Source: an uncultured Clostridia bacterium
Lineage (GTDB): Bacteria; Bacillota; Clostridia; Christensenellales; Borkfalkiaceae
Reading direction: 5' to 3'
Assembly (NCBI GenBank): GCA_934271065.1
Contig: CAKQQQ010000009.1
Location: 1-64,000, forward strand
Length of the DNA: 64,000 bases
Shown: one piece after another, positions 15,015 to 23,689 of the stretch
Layout: each line of letters begins with the position of its first letter
Position numbering within the stretch: the stretch's first letter is position 1
Notes under the pieces: model-generated
Database searches by the model: none
The model's input: the letters and a program-made list of their open reading frames with translations, nothing else
Told to the model about the DNA's origin: nothing
Program-made: the position numbers and the translations under genes

Positions 15015-15632
15015 TTACTTCGCCATTTTTGGAACGGGTACGGAATTACCGAAAGTGTCATAATCCGCGTCGCCGGGGTAAACCGTAAGACGCGTTACAA
15101 TCACTTCGTTTCCCTTGTCGTCTTTATACTTTGCCGTTCCGTCCGACGACATAAGGTTCGTGCCGACGATTTCAAGCGGCAAATCAAACGTGGACTCGTT
15201 GATGTCGTCCGTGTTTTGGTCGTAATTTTCCGACGGGGCGGACGAAGTAACGCCGTAAAGCCACGTTTTAGCAACGGGCATTGAGCCGTCCTCGGCATAT
15301 CCGCACGTTTCAAAATACAACGCGTGCGTGATATTTTTCGTTTGCTTGATACTTGCAAGCCCGTTTGCCGTTTGCAATTTACGCCCCATTGCGACTTCGT
15401 ATCCGTCGTTTATATTGTTTTGCGTAAGCGTTCCCGTTTCGCCCTTGTCGTTGACGATTGCGGCGATACGGCGACCGTCGCCGTAAATCTTTTTAACCGA
15501 CGCGTCGCGTTGCAATGCAATTTTTGTTGACGTGCCGAGGTCAATCGGCGTGTCATACGTTCCGCCGCTTTTAAGTAACGCATATTTTGCGTTTTGAATA
15601 TTAAAGCGCACGAGTGTTTTATTTTCGGACAT
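15015..15632 (-). CDS. major tail (tube) protein
   Basis: A 205-aa protein of the phi13-type major tail protein family by pattern: LVRFNIQNAKYALL, then KKIYGDGRRIAAI and DKGETGTLTQN, with a beta-rich fold and a C-terminal extension ending GNEVIVTRLTVYPGDADYDT. It polymerises into hexameric rings around the tape measure. It follows the HK97 gp10-like gene with a 1-nt gap and precedes the chaperone pair, as in siphophage tail modules. Confidence 0.8.
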   Translation of the reverse strand: MSENKTLVRFNIQNAKYALLKSGGTYDTPIDLGTSTKIALQRDASVKKIYGDGRRIAAIVNDKGETGTLTQNNINDGYEVAMGRKLQTANGLASIKQTKNITHALYFETCGYAEDGSMPVAKTWLYGVTSSAPSENYDQNTDDINESTFDLPLEIVGTNLMSSDGTAKYKDDKGNEVIVTRLTVYPGDADYDTFGNSVPVPKMAK

Positions 15633-15633
15633 T

Positions 15634-16053
15634 TTAATTTCCTCCGTTATTGTTTAAGGTATTTTTGATTGTGTTGAAAATTTCCTGCTCGCAACCGTCA
15701 AAGCAATTTCGGATAAAACCTTTGTACGGCGATTTTTCGGAATATTCCAAAACATTTGAAAGTGGAACGCCGCTACGCGCCTCGCCCTTTTTGCCGCCTT
15801 TGCTTTTTCGCCTTACTTTGCCCGTTGCAACCCTTGTATTGCCGACGTATCGCACGTCGGGATACTTTGTTTTAATCTTCCACGATCGCGCCATTTCGCC
15901 CGTATCGCGGGGCGTAACCGTTTCGATTTTTTCTTTGAATTTTTCCGCGCCCGCCTGTACCGCTTTTTGCCTTACGTCGAAGGACGAGTGCAAATACTCG
16001 GTTAAAATGTCGTCAATCGCTTTCGATATGTCTTGTATGTTAATTTCAGACAT
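15634..16053 (-). CDS. HK97 gp10-like neck/tail component
   Basis: A 139-aa protein from the ATG at 16053 (MSEINIQDISKAIDDIL), chosen because GGGGCGGCGGGCG lies directly upstream and the start overlaps the previous stop. The motif TVTPRDTGEMARSWKI, followed by VRYVGNTRVATGKV, is the hallmark of the HK97 gp10 family, a small protein at the head-tail joint. Confidence 0.8.
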   Translation of the reverse strand: MSEINIQDISKAIDDILTEYLHSSFDVRQKAVQAGAEKFKEKIETVTPRDTGEMARSWKIKTKYPDVRYVGNTRVATGKVRRKSKGGKKGEARSGVPLSNVLEYSEKSPYKGFIRNCFDGCEQEIFNTIKNTLNNNGGN

Positions 16054-16456
16054 CGCCCGCCGCCCCGATAAAAGAAAATTCAACGTTTATTCCGCGGTAT
16101 TCGTTGTCTACGTCGGGCAAATCGCTTTGTCCGTTTACAACGCGATACCGTTTGTCGGCAACAAACGCGTTTATAATGTCTTGTACGCGCTTTTCCGCCG
16201 CCACCGTCCGCGGATCGTTCTTTTCATACGAGTAATAATACGTAACGTCGATATAACGCTTTGTAAGCAACGTGTTTCCGTCGCCGTATGATTTCGGGTT
16301 ACACGAAAGCCGATACACGACATACTCGTCATTGTTTACGCGAACGGATTTCCCCTCGATTTTATCGGTTTTTATGCGCCGTATATGGTGCGACAATATC
16401 CCGTATTGCAATAAGCAATTATCGAGTTTTGTTTGCACGTCCGTTTTTACGTTCAT
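16046..16456 (-). CDS. head-tail joining / tail terminator-like protein
   Basis: A 136-aa protein between the head closure and gp10-like genes. The alternating pattern (IDVTYYYSYEKND, then RVQDIINAFVADKRYRVVN) is consistent with tail terminator proteins that cap the tube. The gene order is slightly unusual because terminators often follow gp10. It could equally be a neck protein. Its start abuts the upstream stop, sharing one base. Confidence 0.55.
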   Translation of the reverse strand: MNVKTDVQTKLDNCLLQYGILSHHIRRIKTDKIEGKSVRVNNDEYVVYRLSCNPKSYGDGNTLLTKRYIDVTYYYSYEKNDPRTVAAEKRVQDIINAFVADKRYRVVNGQSDLPDVDNEYRGINVEFSFIGAAGDV

Positions 16457-16866
16457 TATTTAACCTCGTATTTTTTTACTTGAAACTCTAACATCTTATT
16501 GTTTTCAAGGTAATTATCGGGCGACGAAGTAAGACGGAACGCGTGCGCGTCGTCGATCACGCCGTTTTTGAAAACGATAACATCTTTCGTTGTCAACGCG
16601 TCGTAAACGGCTTTTACATATCTCATACGAACACGAGCCGGGCAAATAAGCCCGTCCGCCTGTTGCTGTATCGCATTGTTGCCGTAACTATTGAGCCACT
16701 CACAATAAAAACAATCCGTCTTGATTTCGTTTCCGTATTCGTCGCAACCGATTTTCACTTTTATTGTTTCGTATTTTGTTTCGTTGCCGACACCCGCCGT
16801 ATAAACCGAATTTTGCACGGCAAATTTTACAAGCGTTCGACGCCTCGATACTTCTTGCATACTCAT
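16456..16866 (-). CDS. head closure / head-tail adaptor protein
   Basis: A 136-aa mixed beta protein in the position of the head closure protein, directly after the gp6-like connector. It has two Cys in CFYCEW and one more in ICPARVRMRY. No catalytic motif is seen. It overlaps the connector stop by 4 nt. Assignment is by synteny with HK97-type head modules. Confidence 0.55.
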   Translation of the reverse strand: MSMQEVSRRRTLVKFAVQNSVYTAGVGNETKYETIKVKIGCDEYGNEIKTDCFYCEWLNSYGNNAIQQQADGLICPARVRMRYVKAVYDALTTKDVIVFKNGVIDDAHAFRLTSSPDNYLENNKMLEFQVKKYEVK

Positions 16867-17126
16867 TTCGACCGCCTCATTTGCGATATAAGCGCAACAA
16901 TCATTCCGTCTTTTTTAACAAGTGTGTCCTCTTTTCCTGCGTCGCGCGCGTCCGCCCATATCGTTTTTACAACGTAAGCCGTTGACGACGTTAATTGTTT
17001 TTCGGGAACGCCCGCACTTTTCATAAATTCGACGGACTCGTCGATGTAGTCCTGCACTTCTTGTTTTTTGAGCGGGTCGGTGTCGTAATAACCCAACTTG
17101 TATAAAATCTTGTCAATTTCTTCCAT
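16863..17126 (-). CDS. gp6-like head-tail connector
   Basis: An 87-aa mostly helical protein beginning MEEIDKILYKLGYYDTD. Its VQDYIDESVEFMKSAGVPE and VVKTIWADARD helices fit the HK97 gp6 / DNA-packaging connector family, which forms a ring under the portal. A GCAGGAGG site precedes the ATG. The 64-bp gap to the capsid gene holds a small hairpin but no gene. Confidence 0.68.
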   Translation of the reverse strand: MEEIDKILYKLGYYDTDPLKKQEVQDYIDESVEFMKSAGVPEKQLTSSTAYVVKTIWADARDAGKEDTLVKKDGMIVALISQMRRSK

Positions 17127-17190
17127 TTTGACCTCCTGCCGCTTGTCGGCAATACATTAGTTATTTGACACAAACCCGCTTAAAAGCAAA

Positions 17191-18414
17191 TTAGGACGAT
17201 TTCGCCTTCTTTTGTACGGTCATAAAGCCGTTCCACATTGCAGGCGCGCCACCGACAAACCCCGTAACTTTAAGTGCGATAACGCCTTCTTTGAATTTGT
17301 AGTCGGTGGATTTTGCGACGTCAACCGGGGTAAAGTACGCAAGTTCGTACCCCACAAGTTTTCCGTAAATGATGTACGGATCGCCGTCGGCAACGGTGGC
17401 GAAAGACGCAAGGTTGCTCGTGCAAACAAACGGGATACCGTTTATCGTACCGCGGTCGCCTTTGATAACGATGTCATACGCACGGCGTTTGTCCGTTCCT
17501 TTTACTTTCGCAAACTCTTTTAAGGTGAGTTTGTTGAGCAAAATCACCGCGTCGCCCTCGACGCTTTCGTCGCCGCCGTAATCAAAAATGATGTTGTCGA
17601 GCGTATTTTCGTCAACCGTCGCAATCGTTTTTCTTTGCGCCGCCTCAATGGTGCTTGCGGGGGCGTTGATAATACCAACCAACTCCTCGTTACCGCTACC
17701 CGCCGAGCCTTTGCCTTTGACAATCTGCGAGTTGACTTTCTTATACCACGCGCCCAACGTTGCCTTGCTAATTTCAGCCATATACTGCGGGGCGGGCAAT
17801 TTTTCGACTTCTTCGTTTACTTCGCAATACGCAACAATCTTTACTTTGTTGATGTTGGCGTATCCGAAAGACGGATCGGCGTTCGACGCGGGAGCAGTTC
17901 CTTCCGCCGTAATTACGCCCTCGCCGTAACTTTTTGTGAAAGGTTTTTTATAACTTTCACACCCCGCGCCTTCAAGGTGCGTGTTATTAACGAGTTTATC
18001 AAGCGTGCCGACCTGTTCAAACGGGGGCGTGATGTCATTCGCCACACCAACGCCGAGCGCGGTAGAAGTGGACGCCACGGCACGCAATTCCATTGTTACG
18101 GATTTACCCGCTTTAAGGCTTGCGGCACGTTTTTCGAGTTCGTCGGATTGCGCCTTGCGCATTTCTTCGTCCTTTGCTTTCTTTTGGTCGGCGAGCGTTC
18201 CGTTCGGAAGTCTTGCGGCGCGTAATTCTTCGGCTTTCTTTTCCGCCTCGTCCGCCGCCCGCTTGTCGGCGTCGTCTTTTTTGATTTGCTCAATCTGATA
18301 ATTGAGTTTGTCTACCGCCGCGCGGATTTCCGCAAATCTTTCCGCGGTGGTTTCGGTTTTGTTAAGTTCCGCTAAAAGCGCGGCGCGCTTTTCGAGAAGT
18401 TCTTTAAGGTTCAT
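17191..18414 (-). CDS. HK97-fold major capsid protein with delta domain
   Basis: A 407-aa protein starting at MNLKELLEKRAAL (18414), chosen because GGAGGAACAAAAATACT precedes it; an earlier ATG at 18456 has no such site. Residues 1-100 are a charged coiled-coil scaffold (delta) domain. The mature capsid region begins near the MELRAVASTSTALG segment and carries the HK97 fold pattern (DITPPFEQVGTLDKLV, then EVEKLPAPQYMAE). The adjacent protease would remove the delta domain. Confidence 0.88.
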   Translation of the reverse strand: MNLKELLEKRAALLAELNKTETTAERFAEIRAAVDKLNYQIEQIKKDDADKRAADEAEKKAEELRAARLPNGTLADQKKAKDEEMRKAQSDELEKRAASLKAGKSVTMELRAVASTSTALGVGVANDITPPFEQVGTLDKLVNNTHLEGAGCESYKKPFTKSYGEGVITAEGTAPASNADPSFGYANINKVKIVAYCEVNEEVEKLPAPQYMAEISKATLGAWYKKVNSQIVKGKGSAGSGNEELVGIINAPASTIEAAQRKTIATVDENTLDNIIFDYGGDESVEGDAVILLNKLTLKEFAKVKGTDKRRAYDIVIKGDRGTINGIPFVCTSNLASFATVADGDPYIIYGKLVGYELAYFTPVDVAKSTDYKFKEGVIALKVTGFVGGAPAMWNGFMTVQKKAKSS

Positions 18415-19066
18415 AGTATTTTTGTTCCTCCAAATAAATGAATTTTTGTTTTTCAAAAGTTAGGTTCGCTTTTTCCTGCTCGCGCTTTTCGTTATCCAAC
18501 GCAACGGCGCGCGCGTTATCCAACGCGCATTTATCGTTATCCAACGCGTCCGTTGAGCGGGCATATATGGAAGTTTGCGGATACGCGCCGTCGTTTACGG
18601 CGGATATTTCCACAACTTTTGATATTTTTGTAATACGCCTTGTCGGCATTTCTTTGTCGAGATCGCTCCATTCTTCCCCCGACACGGTGATACCGAAACA
18701 AAACGACATATCGGTTATATCTTCGCGACTCACGGCGGAACACAATTCGCTTGCGGTTGCATTCTTTTCAATGTCAAGCCGCGCAACAATTTTCATTCCC
18801 TTATCGTCAACCGATATATCCATTGTCGAGCGTTTTCCCCGGCGGTGTCTTGCGACGGGCAACATACCGTCGTTGTGATTGATTAAAAACTTGATGTCGG
18901 ACAAATCCGCCTCATCAAGGGCGTGCGGATCAATTTCCTCAAAAAAGTAATTGCCGATTTGCGTTCTTTGATTAAAAACAATCGGGTAACCTTCGATTAT
19001 CCCTTCAAGCGGTTTAACCGCCGCCCGTTGCCCCGTTATTCCGCGGAGCATATATTCGTTAGGCAT
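18404..19066 (-). CDS. HK97-type prohead protease
   Basis: A 220-aa serine protease of the U35 family. The catalytic His lies in FLINHNDG (about H64) and the Ser in DITDMSFCFG (about S122), with a Glu/Asp further on in VVEISAVNDGAYP. It cleaves the capsid scaffold domain during maturation. Its C-terminus contains three ALDN repeats encoded by a 12-bp direct repeat (starts at 18491, 18515 and 18536). It overlaps the portal gene by 8 nt and the capsid gene by 11 nt. Confidence 0.88.
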   Translation of the reverse strand: MPNEYMLRGITGQRAAVKPLEGIIEGYPIVFNQRTQIGNYFFEEIDPHALDEADLSDIKFLINHNDGMLPVARHRRGKRSTMDISVDDKGMKIVARLDIEKNATASELCSAVSREDITDMSFCFGITVSGEEWSDLDKEMPTRRITKISKVVEISAVNDGAYPQTSIYARSTDALDNDKCALDNARAVALDNEKREQEKANLTFEKQKFIYLEEQKYYEP

Positions 19067-20315
19067 TTTTGACCTCCTTTTTTGTCTTGTTGTTTAATTC
19101 TTGTAATTGATATGCGTTTGCTATCGACGCGTCGATGTAATTCAACGATACGCGCGTCGGTTCGCCGTCGGGTTCGTATCCAAGCAACTCTCGGCGTTCG
19201 TCGCGCGATAACAATGCGTCGTCTTTCGTCATTTCCGCAATCGCTTGCCTTCGCGTATACGACAACGACTGCACAAGTTTGTCGTAATACTTGATTGTAT
19301 GCCCGGCGTTTATTTGTGCGGGCGTGAAAAGCGTTATTTTCATTGCGTTTGCTATCGCAATTAAAATTCCCTCAACCGCCGTTTGATAAAACGCCGTATA
19401 CTCTTCGTCGGTATATTTTCCCGTGTATATCGGCACGGAAACGCCGAACGGCGACAACAATTCGTCGCGGATAAAGTTAAATATATTCGTCGGAATATCC
19501 GTCGAGGATATATTGACGGGCGAAAAACTTGCCTCGTAATCGGTTGCAACTATGCCCGACTCGCTTTTGAAAAGGTGTTTTTCAAATTCTTCGCGCGTTA
19601 TTTCTTTTTTGTCAACGTCGGCGATTGAGTTCATTGTCAATACGCCTTTTAAGGATAGCGACGCCTGCAACGATTTCGGGATCGCCTCTTTTATCACGTG
19701 CAACGTTTGCAAATTCGCAAGGATTGCGCGATTGTCGGGAAGTCCGTTTACATCGCCGCCAAAATACGGACTTGCGCCGTAATCGTATCGCACGTGAATT
19801 AAATCGCTATACGGCAAATCGAACACTTCACTCGTTGCGTCGCTTGTAAGTTCCGCACGCAATTCCCCGTCCGCCACGTATAATTTTACCGTTGCGCGTT
19901 CTATCGGGTAAAAACCGCGCGTCTTGCGGTAAACAAAATTTGTGTTTGCGATAGGCACTTCGTCGTATGCCCAATAGATAAAGCAATTTTTGTTTACGAG
20001 CGTTATGTATGCAACCTTGTACAAAAAATCGTTGAGGTTGCAAAACGGATTGACTCGCCCCGCAAAAATATCGTTTATAGAGTCGTTACAAGCGCGGACA
20101 CTTCGCGGGTTGTCTTTTTCAATTACCGATTTCAAACTACACTTTTTTACTTCCGAGCAAACGCGATGTATTGCCGTTTTTACGATGTCGCTTGCGCATA
20201 TATCACGCCCGAAAGACGAAAATAAAACACTATTCGCGTTTATGGTCTGATTGTAAGCCGTCAACCGTTGGTCTAACCCCAACAGGGCGGATATTGCTTT
20301 TTTAATCGTTCCCAA
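19059..20315 (-). CDS. HK97-family portal protein
   Basis: A 418-aa protein starting at TTG (20315), preceded by AAAGGAGGTTTATCG. An upstream TTG at 20354 lies inside the leader hairpin and is rejected. The pattern VCSEVKKCSLKSV, then DFLYKVAYITLVNKNCFIYW, then YDYGASPYFGGDVNGLPDN and PYSDLIHVRY is typical of HK97 portals. The dodecameric portal is the DNA gate of the capsid. It heads the head operon, just downstream of a promoter and an attenuator-like hairpin. Confidence 0.88.
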   Translation of the reverse strand: MGTIKKAISALLGLDQRLTAYNQTINANSVLFSSFGRDICASDIVKTAIHRVCSEVKKCSLKSVIEKDNPRSVRACNDSINDIFAGRVNPFCNLNDFLYKVAYITLVNKNCFIYWAYDEVPIANTNFVYRKTRGFYPIERATVKLYVADGELRAELTSDATSEVFDLPYSDLIHVRYDYGASPYFGGDVNGLPDNRAILANLQTLHVIKEAIPKSLQASLSLKGVLTMNSIADVDKKEITREEFEKHLFKSESGIVATDYEASFSPVNISSTDIPTNIFNFIRDELLSPFGVSVPIYTGKYTDEEYTAFYQTAVEGILIAIANAMKITLFTPAQINAGHTIKYYDKLVQSLSYTRRQAIAEMTKDDALLSRDERRELLGYEPDGEPTRVSLNYIDASIANAYQLQELNNKTKKEVKNA

Positions 20316-20345
20316 CGATAAACCTCCTTTCGGGCAAAAAGAAAA

Positions 20346-20398
20346 GCGGATCAAGCACCACCAAACGACACCTCGGTCTTTGATAGTGATTGATCCAC
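20346..20398 (-). terminator. attenuator-like hairpin in the portal leader
   Basis: A 53-nt imperfect hairpin of about 20 bp (outer arms 20390-20398 and 20346-20354, then an inner stem with several G-U pairs), followed on the minus strand by TTTTCTTTTT. It lies between the late promoter (20468-20496) and the portal ribosome binding site. It has the form of an intrinsic terminator, so it either ends packaging-gene transcripts or acts as an attenuator that must be overcome for head-gene expression. Confidence 0.6.
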
Positions 20399-20467
20399 TT
20401 GTTTTTTGACTATTTCAAAAATAGGATACGCCGACTATTACGGCAAAAATCATATTAAATTTACTTC

Positions 20468-20496
20468 ATTATACGCAATATATAAAACGAAGTCAA
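20468..20496 (-). promoter_or_regulatory. late-operon sigma-A promoter
   Basis: On the minus strand, TTGACT (20496-20491), a 17-nt spacer and TATAAT (20473-20468). It lies in the gap between the Com-like gene and the portal and would transcribe the head and tail genes. Confidence 0.7.
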
Positions 20497-20516
20497 GAGT
20501 TTTTCGCCCGTTTTGC

Positions 20517-20696
20517 TCAATTTTTTTGTGCAGGAATAGTAAAAGTATACTCAATTTTGCATTTTTGACAAAAAAACGTTGCGTTTAATATTCCCGTCCG
20601 CATATCGTATTTACCGAGCAAACACTTATGTATCGGGCATCTGATTTCACTTTGATATTTTGATAATTTGGGATTTTCTTTAACTTGCTTTGCCAT
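20517..20696 (-). CDS. Com-like zinc-finger protein
   Basis: A 59-aa protein with two half zinc sites: CPIHKC (C20, H23, C25) and CQKC (C43, C46), the latter preceded by TFF and followed by KIEYTF. The layout resembles the small Mu Com-type zinc fingers, which act as RNA-binding translational regulators. The start (20696) overlaps the end of TerL and is preceded by GGGGGCGGCGGAT. Since this family in Mu controls translation of a methyltransferase, a regulatory role is plausible, but it is an inference. Confidence 0.65.
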   Translation of the reverse strand: MAKQVKENPKLSKYQSEIRCPIHKCLLGKYDMRTGILNATFFCQKCKIEYTFTIPAQKN

Positions 20697-22569
20697 ATCC
20701 GCCGCCCCCTATTTTCGACATAAATTCTTTCTTGTACATTCGCAAAACCGCGTTTGCGATTATTTTTGTCATAGTGCCGTCAATTTTATTGCCGACGTAG
20801 CCTTGTATTTTTTCGGGCATAACAAAACCGCTCGAATTATGCTTTAACGTTGTATTTGCCAAGCACCACCGACAAATTGCGTTTGCGCCGTAATTTACTT
20901 GATGTGCGCGTAAATCGACTTCGAGTGTACGCGTCGGAACATTCAACGCCTCATACGTCATTTTTACTTTTACAAGCACGTTTTCACCGAAGTTTTTTTC
21001 AGTGGTTTTCGCAAAATTTTTCGCGTGCCATTCGTCATAGCCGACTTTATACGGACGGATACCGAATTTATCATACACTTCGCGAATAAAATTCGCCGCA
21101 ACATCGTCGTCGATTATATTTCCTTTGACTATGCGGCAATATCCTTCGTCCGCCCATTGACGGTAATTTTTCTTTTCGGGGTTCGTCGGAGAGTCCGTGG
21201 ATTGCCCGTCGCCCGCCTTTACCTCGGTTACAAAATACATCGTGTAATAATACTTTACGGGATCATTCGGACGCATAAAAAGATACGTAACGGCGCACAA
21301 ATCGTTTGTTTCCGCAAGATCGACCGCCACAATGCACCAACTTTTTTTGAAGTCCGACAATTCAAACGTGCTATCGACTTTGATAATTTCGGGATCGAGC
21401 CAAGCCGACGACGATAATTGTTTGATGTTAAATTCCTTTGCAAGGGTAAAGGCGCGCGACGCGCCGTCCGTTCGAGCCTCTTCTACAAGTTGTCTTAACG
21501 TCGTTATTTTCTTTGCTACACCTAAAAGTGGATTTGACTTTTGCCAACTTCGCTCGTCATTCCAAACTTCGCGCTCGGAGTCTTGCGTATAAAGCCACAC
21601 AAGCCACCGCGGACGGTCGATTTCGCCTTTGAGTACCTTTCGGGCAAGTTTCAATCTTTCGTCAAGATAGCCGCCGTTTACAAGCCCTTCCGTTGTGATT
21701 TCAAAATACAACGGCTCGTCCTGTGTGGTAAGCGACGACCGCAACGGTGCGACGGTTGAATTATCTTCCATTTCGTGTACTTCGTCAACGATTGCTATTT
21801 TAAGATTTCGCCCTTCCTTTGCGCCCATTTTTGCGGACATCTTTTTGATAGAGCCTTTGTTTTGCGCGGAAAATTTCCCCGTTTTCTTCTTTTGTTTCGG
21901 ATTGCCGAAAAATATGCCTTTTATATTTTTTCGTGTAACGCGCGACATCGCCCGCGACTCCTCACGGAAAGCGTTTATACAATCGAATACAAGCCCCGCC
22001 TGCTCGTAATCGTTCGACGCGCACATTACTTTTTGCCCCGCCTCACCGCAAAACCATTCAGACAAGCACAACGCCGCCGTAAATGGTGTTTTGCCGTTCT
22101 TTCTTGCAATGAGTAGCAGTACTTCTTGAAAGCGGCGCACCCAACGACCGCCGCCCAACAATTCCGTATCGAACACAAAAAAACCGAATACCGCCTCGGC
22201 AATCGCTTTTTGATTTAACGTCAAAATAAACGGTTTGCCAGCGAAAGGCGACTCAAAGTGTTTAATTTCCTTTTCGATAAAATTTATCCGCTTGTGCGCG
22301 CCGTCGAGATTGAAATGGTAAATATCGGTATGATAAAAAATATCCTGTATAAGCGTTTCAAGCGTCGTTTTAAGTTCGCGCCCGATAACAATTTCACCCG
22401 AACGGCAACGCTTGTAATATTCGATTAAAAACGAGTGCTTACCGCCGACATCTTCGTTTAACACTTGCCACCCCGCAACCGGGGCAATATCTTCGTTTAT
22501 AATTTCCCACTCAGCCGCCGCCCGCGTTTCTTGATTATTCGTAATCGTCGAGATCGCCGTCGTCGTCAT
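20680..22569 (-). CDS. terL: terminase large subunit (HK97 type)
   Basis: A 629-aa DNA-packaging motor protein. The N-terminal ATPase has a Walker A-like ARKNGKT at 155-161 and a Walker B ending in DE at 262-263 (IAIVDEVHE). The C-terminal RNase H-like nuclease begins with D417 in VAVDLAE and continues with acidic residues near DDDVA and YDEWHA. It pumps DNA into the procapsid and cuts concatemers. The start overlaps TerS by 35 bp, indicating coupling. Length is normal for a Terminase_1 protein. Confidence 0.92.
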   Translation of the reverse strand: MTTTAISTITNNQETRAAAEWEIINEDIAPVAGWQVLNEDVGGKHSFLIEYYKRCRSGEIVIGRELKTTLETLIQDIFYHTDIYHFNLDGAHKRINFIEKEIKHFESPFAGKPFILTLNQKAIAEAVFGFFVFDTELLGGGRWVRRFQEVLLLIARKNGKTPFTAALCLSEWFCGEAGQKVMCASNDYEQAGLVFDCINAFREESRAMSRVTRKNIKGIFFGNPKQKKKTGKFSAQNKGSIKKMSAKMGAKEGRNLKIAIVDEVHEMEDNSTVAPLRSSLTTQDEPLYFEITTEGLVNGGYLDERLKLARKVLKGEIDRPRWLVWLYTQDSEREVWNDERSWQKSNPLLGVAKKITTLRQLVEEARTDGASRAFTLAKEFNIKQLSSSAWLDPEIIKVDSTFELSDFKKSWCIVAVDLAETNDLCAVTYLFMRPNDPVKYYYTMYFVTEVKAGDGQSTDSPTNPEKKNYRQWADEGYCRIVKGNIIDDDVAANFIREVYDKFGIRPYKVGYDEWHAKNFAKTTEKNFGENVLVKVKMTYEALNVPTRTLEVDLRAHQVNYGANAICRWCLANTTLKHNSSGFVMPEKIQGYVGNKIDGTMTKIIANAVLRMYKKEFMSKIGGGGYGKAS

Positions 22570-22864
22570 TGCTTAAACCTCCCAAAAGTTCACGGTTTAA
22601 TTTTTGTGTCGCCGACGTGTATTGCGCCATATATTTTACGCGCATTTTTCCCGCCGCCGTTTCAATTTGCCTTGTCGCGTCAGACTTACTCACGATTACC
22701 GACGGCAAATCTTTTATTGCTTCGAGTTGCGCATAAAGTTCCGCGACCTTGCGGATATAACGATCGTAAGCGTCTAATTTTACCGCGTCAACGCCGCCGC
22801 GGGCGTAAATCTCTTTGAGCCTTGTATATTCTTCGTTTGCAAGTTCCTGTTTTGTTTTTGCCAT
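22535..22864 (-). CDS. putative terminase small subunit (P27-like)
   Basis: A 109-aa protein starting at MAKTKQELANEEY (22864), chosen because GAAGGGTTTTGAA precedes it; an earlier ATG at 22912 lacks such a site. It is mostly helical (YDRYIRKVAELYAQLEAIK, then KYMAQYTSATQKLNREL) with an acidic tail. Immediate position before TerL and the overlap argue for the small subunit that recognises the packaging site. No clear HTH is visible, and the HTH protein at 23690-24253 competes for this role. Confidence 0.6.
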   Translation of the reverse strand: MAKTKQELANEEYTRLKEIYARGGVDAVKLDAYDRYIRKVAELYAQLEAIKDLPSVIVSKSDATRQIETAAGKMRVKYMAQYTSATQKLNRELLGGLSNDDDGDLDDYE

Positions 22865-23001
22865 TTCAAAACCCTTCTTTACTTTTTCAAAACTTTTCCC
22901 GAAAAAAGTCAAAACTTCGGTGTGTGTTTTTTTTGCTTTGGGCGTGGAGTCTTTTTGGATTTCAAAAAAATTATTCGGATCGGGGGGCTAAAATTTATTT
23001 T

Positions 23002-23688
23002 TTATTCCCTGTAATCCTCCCAATATTTGTTTATCCAACCGATAACAACGTCTTGCATTGCCCGCCGCGATACGTCCTGCATTGCGCGCCGTATGCACTC
23101 CTCTTTCGGCGTATCTATATGCACAAGTTCCGCGCCGTACTCACTCACCATTTGCTCGCGTTCATATTGCCGCGGATAACCGCCGATAATATACGCGTCC
23201 TGCCATTTGCGCCGCTCGGTTGCCGTTCTGATTTCGTCAAGCAAATAATCGCGGATATTAAAAGCAATGCGCTTTGTTGCGTCGGGCTTATCGTATAAGC
23301 CGCAAACACATATCGACCGATGTATCGCGTCAAGGTTTACAACGATGTCGTTACGCGTTGCGACGCTATTTACATACGTCGATTTTCCCGCACACGGCGA
23401 TCCGTAAACAAGATAAACTCGTTTTTGCCCGACTGCGTGTCCGAAACGATTATGTATAGCATTGTGGCAATCGTGGCATAAAACTTCGATATTGTCGGGA
23501 TTTAGCGTAATATTCACATCGTCGATATTATCGAGCGTCAATTCAATTTTGTGGTGCGGTCGCAATTCGGAAACGTCAAACGTTTTTCCGCAACGCGCAC
23601 AAACGCCGCCGCTTTTAATTTTACACATTTCCGCAAGCGTTAAATAATCTTTACGGCAATAAAATGCGTGTATAGGATCAAGAGCCAT
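23002..23688 (-). CDS. HNH endonuclease fused to a P-loop kinase-like domain
   Basis: A 228-aa protein starting at MALDPIHAFYC (23688), overlapping the upstream stop. Residues 25-85 form an HNH nuclease: CARC zinc pair, the HH of RPHHKIEL, then NPDNIEVLCHDCHNAIH. Residues about 92-228 form a P-loop NTPase with Walker A GSPCAGKST (96-104) and a later YIIGGYPRQ strand, similar to adenylate or polynucleotide kinases. HNH proteins beside terminase genes assist cos cleavage in HK97-like phages. The fused kinase domain suggests end repair after cleavage, which is an inference. Confidence 0.8.
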   Translation of the reverse strand: MALDPIHAFYCRKDYLTLAEMCKIKSGGVCARCGKTFDVSELRPHHKIELTLDNIDDVNITLNPDNIEVLCHDCHNAIHNRFGHAVGQKRVYLVYGSPCAGKSTYVNSVATRNDIVVNLDAIHRSICVCGLYDKPDATKRIAFNIRDYLLDEIRTATERRKWQDAYIIGGYPRQYEREQMVSEYGAELVHIDTPKEECIRRAMQDVSRRAMQDVVIGWINKYWEDYRE

Positions 23689-23689
23689 A

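Noticed and set aside
22865..23001. cos site between the HNH and terminase genes
   Set aside because: The GC-rich GATCGGGGGGCT stretch is suggestive, but no known cos pattern was recognised, so it is not listed as a feature.
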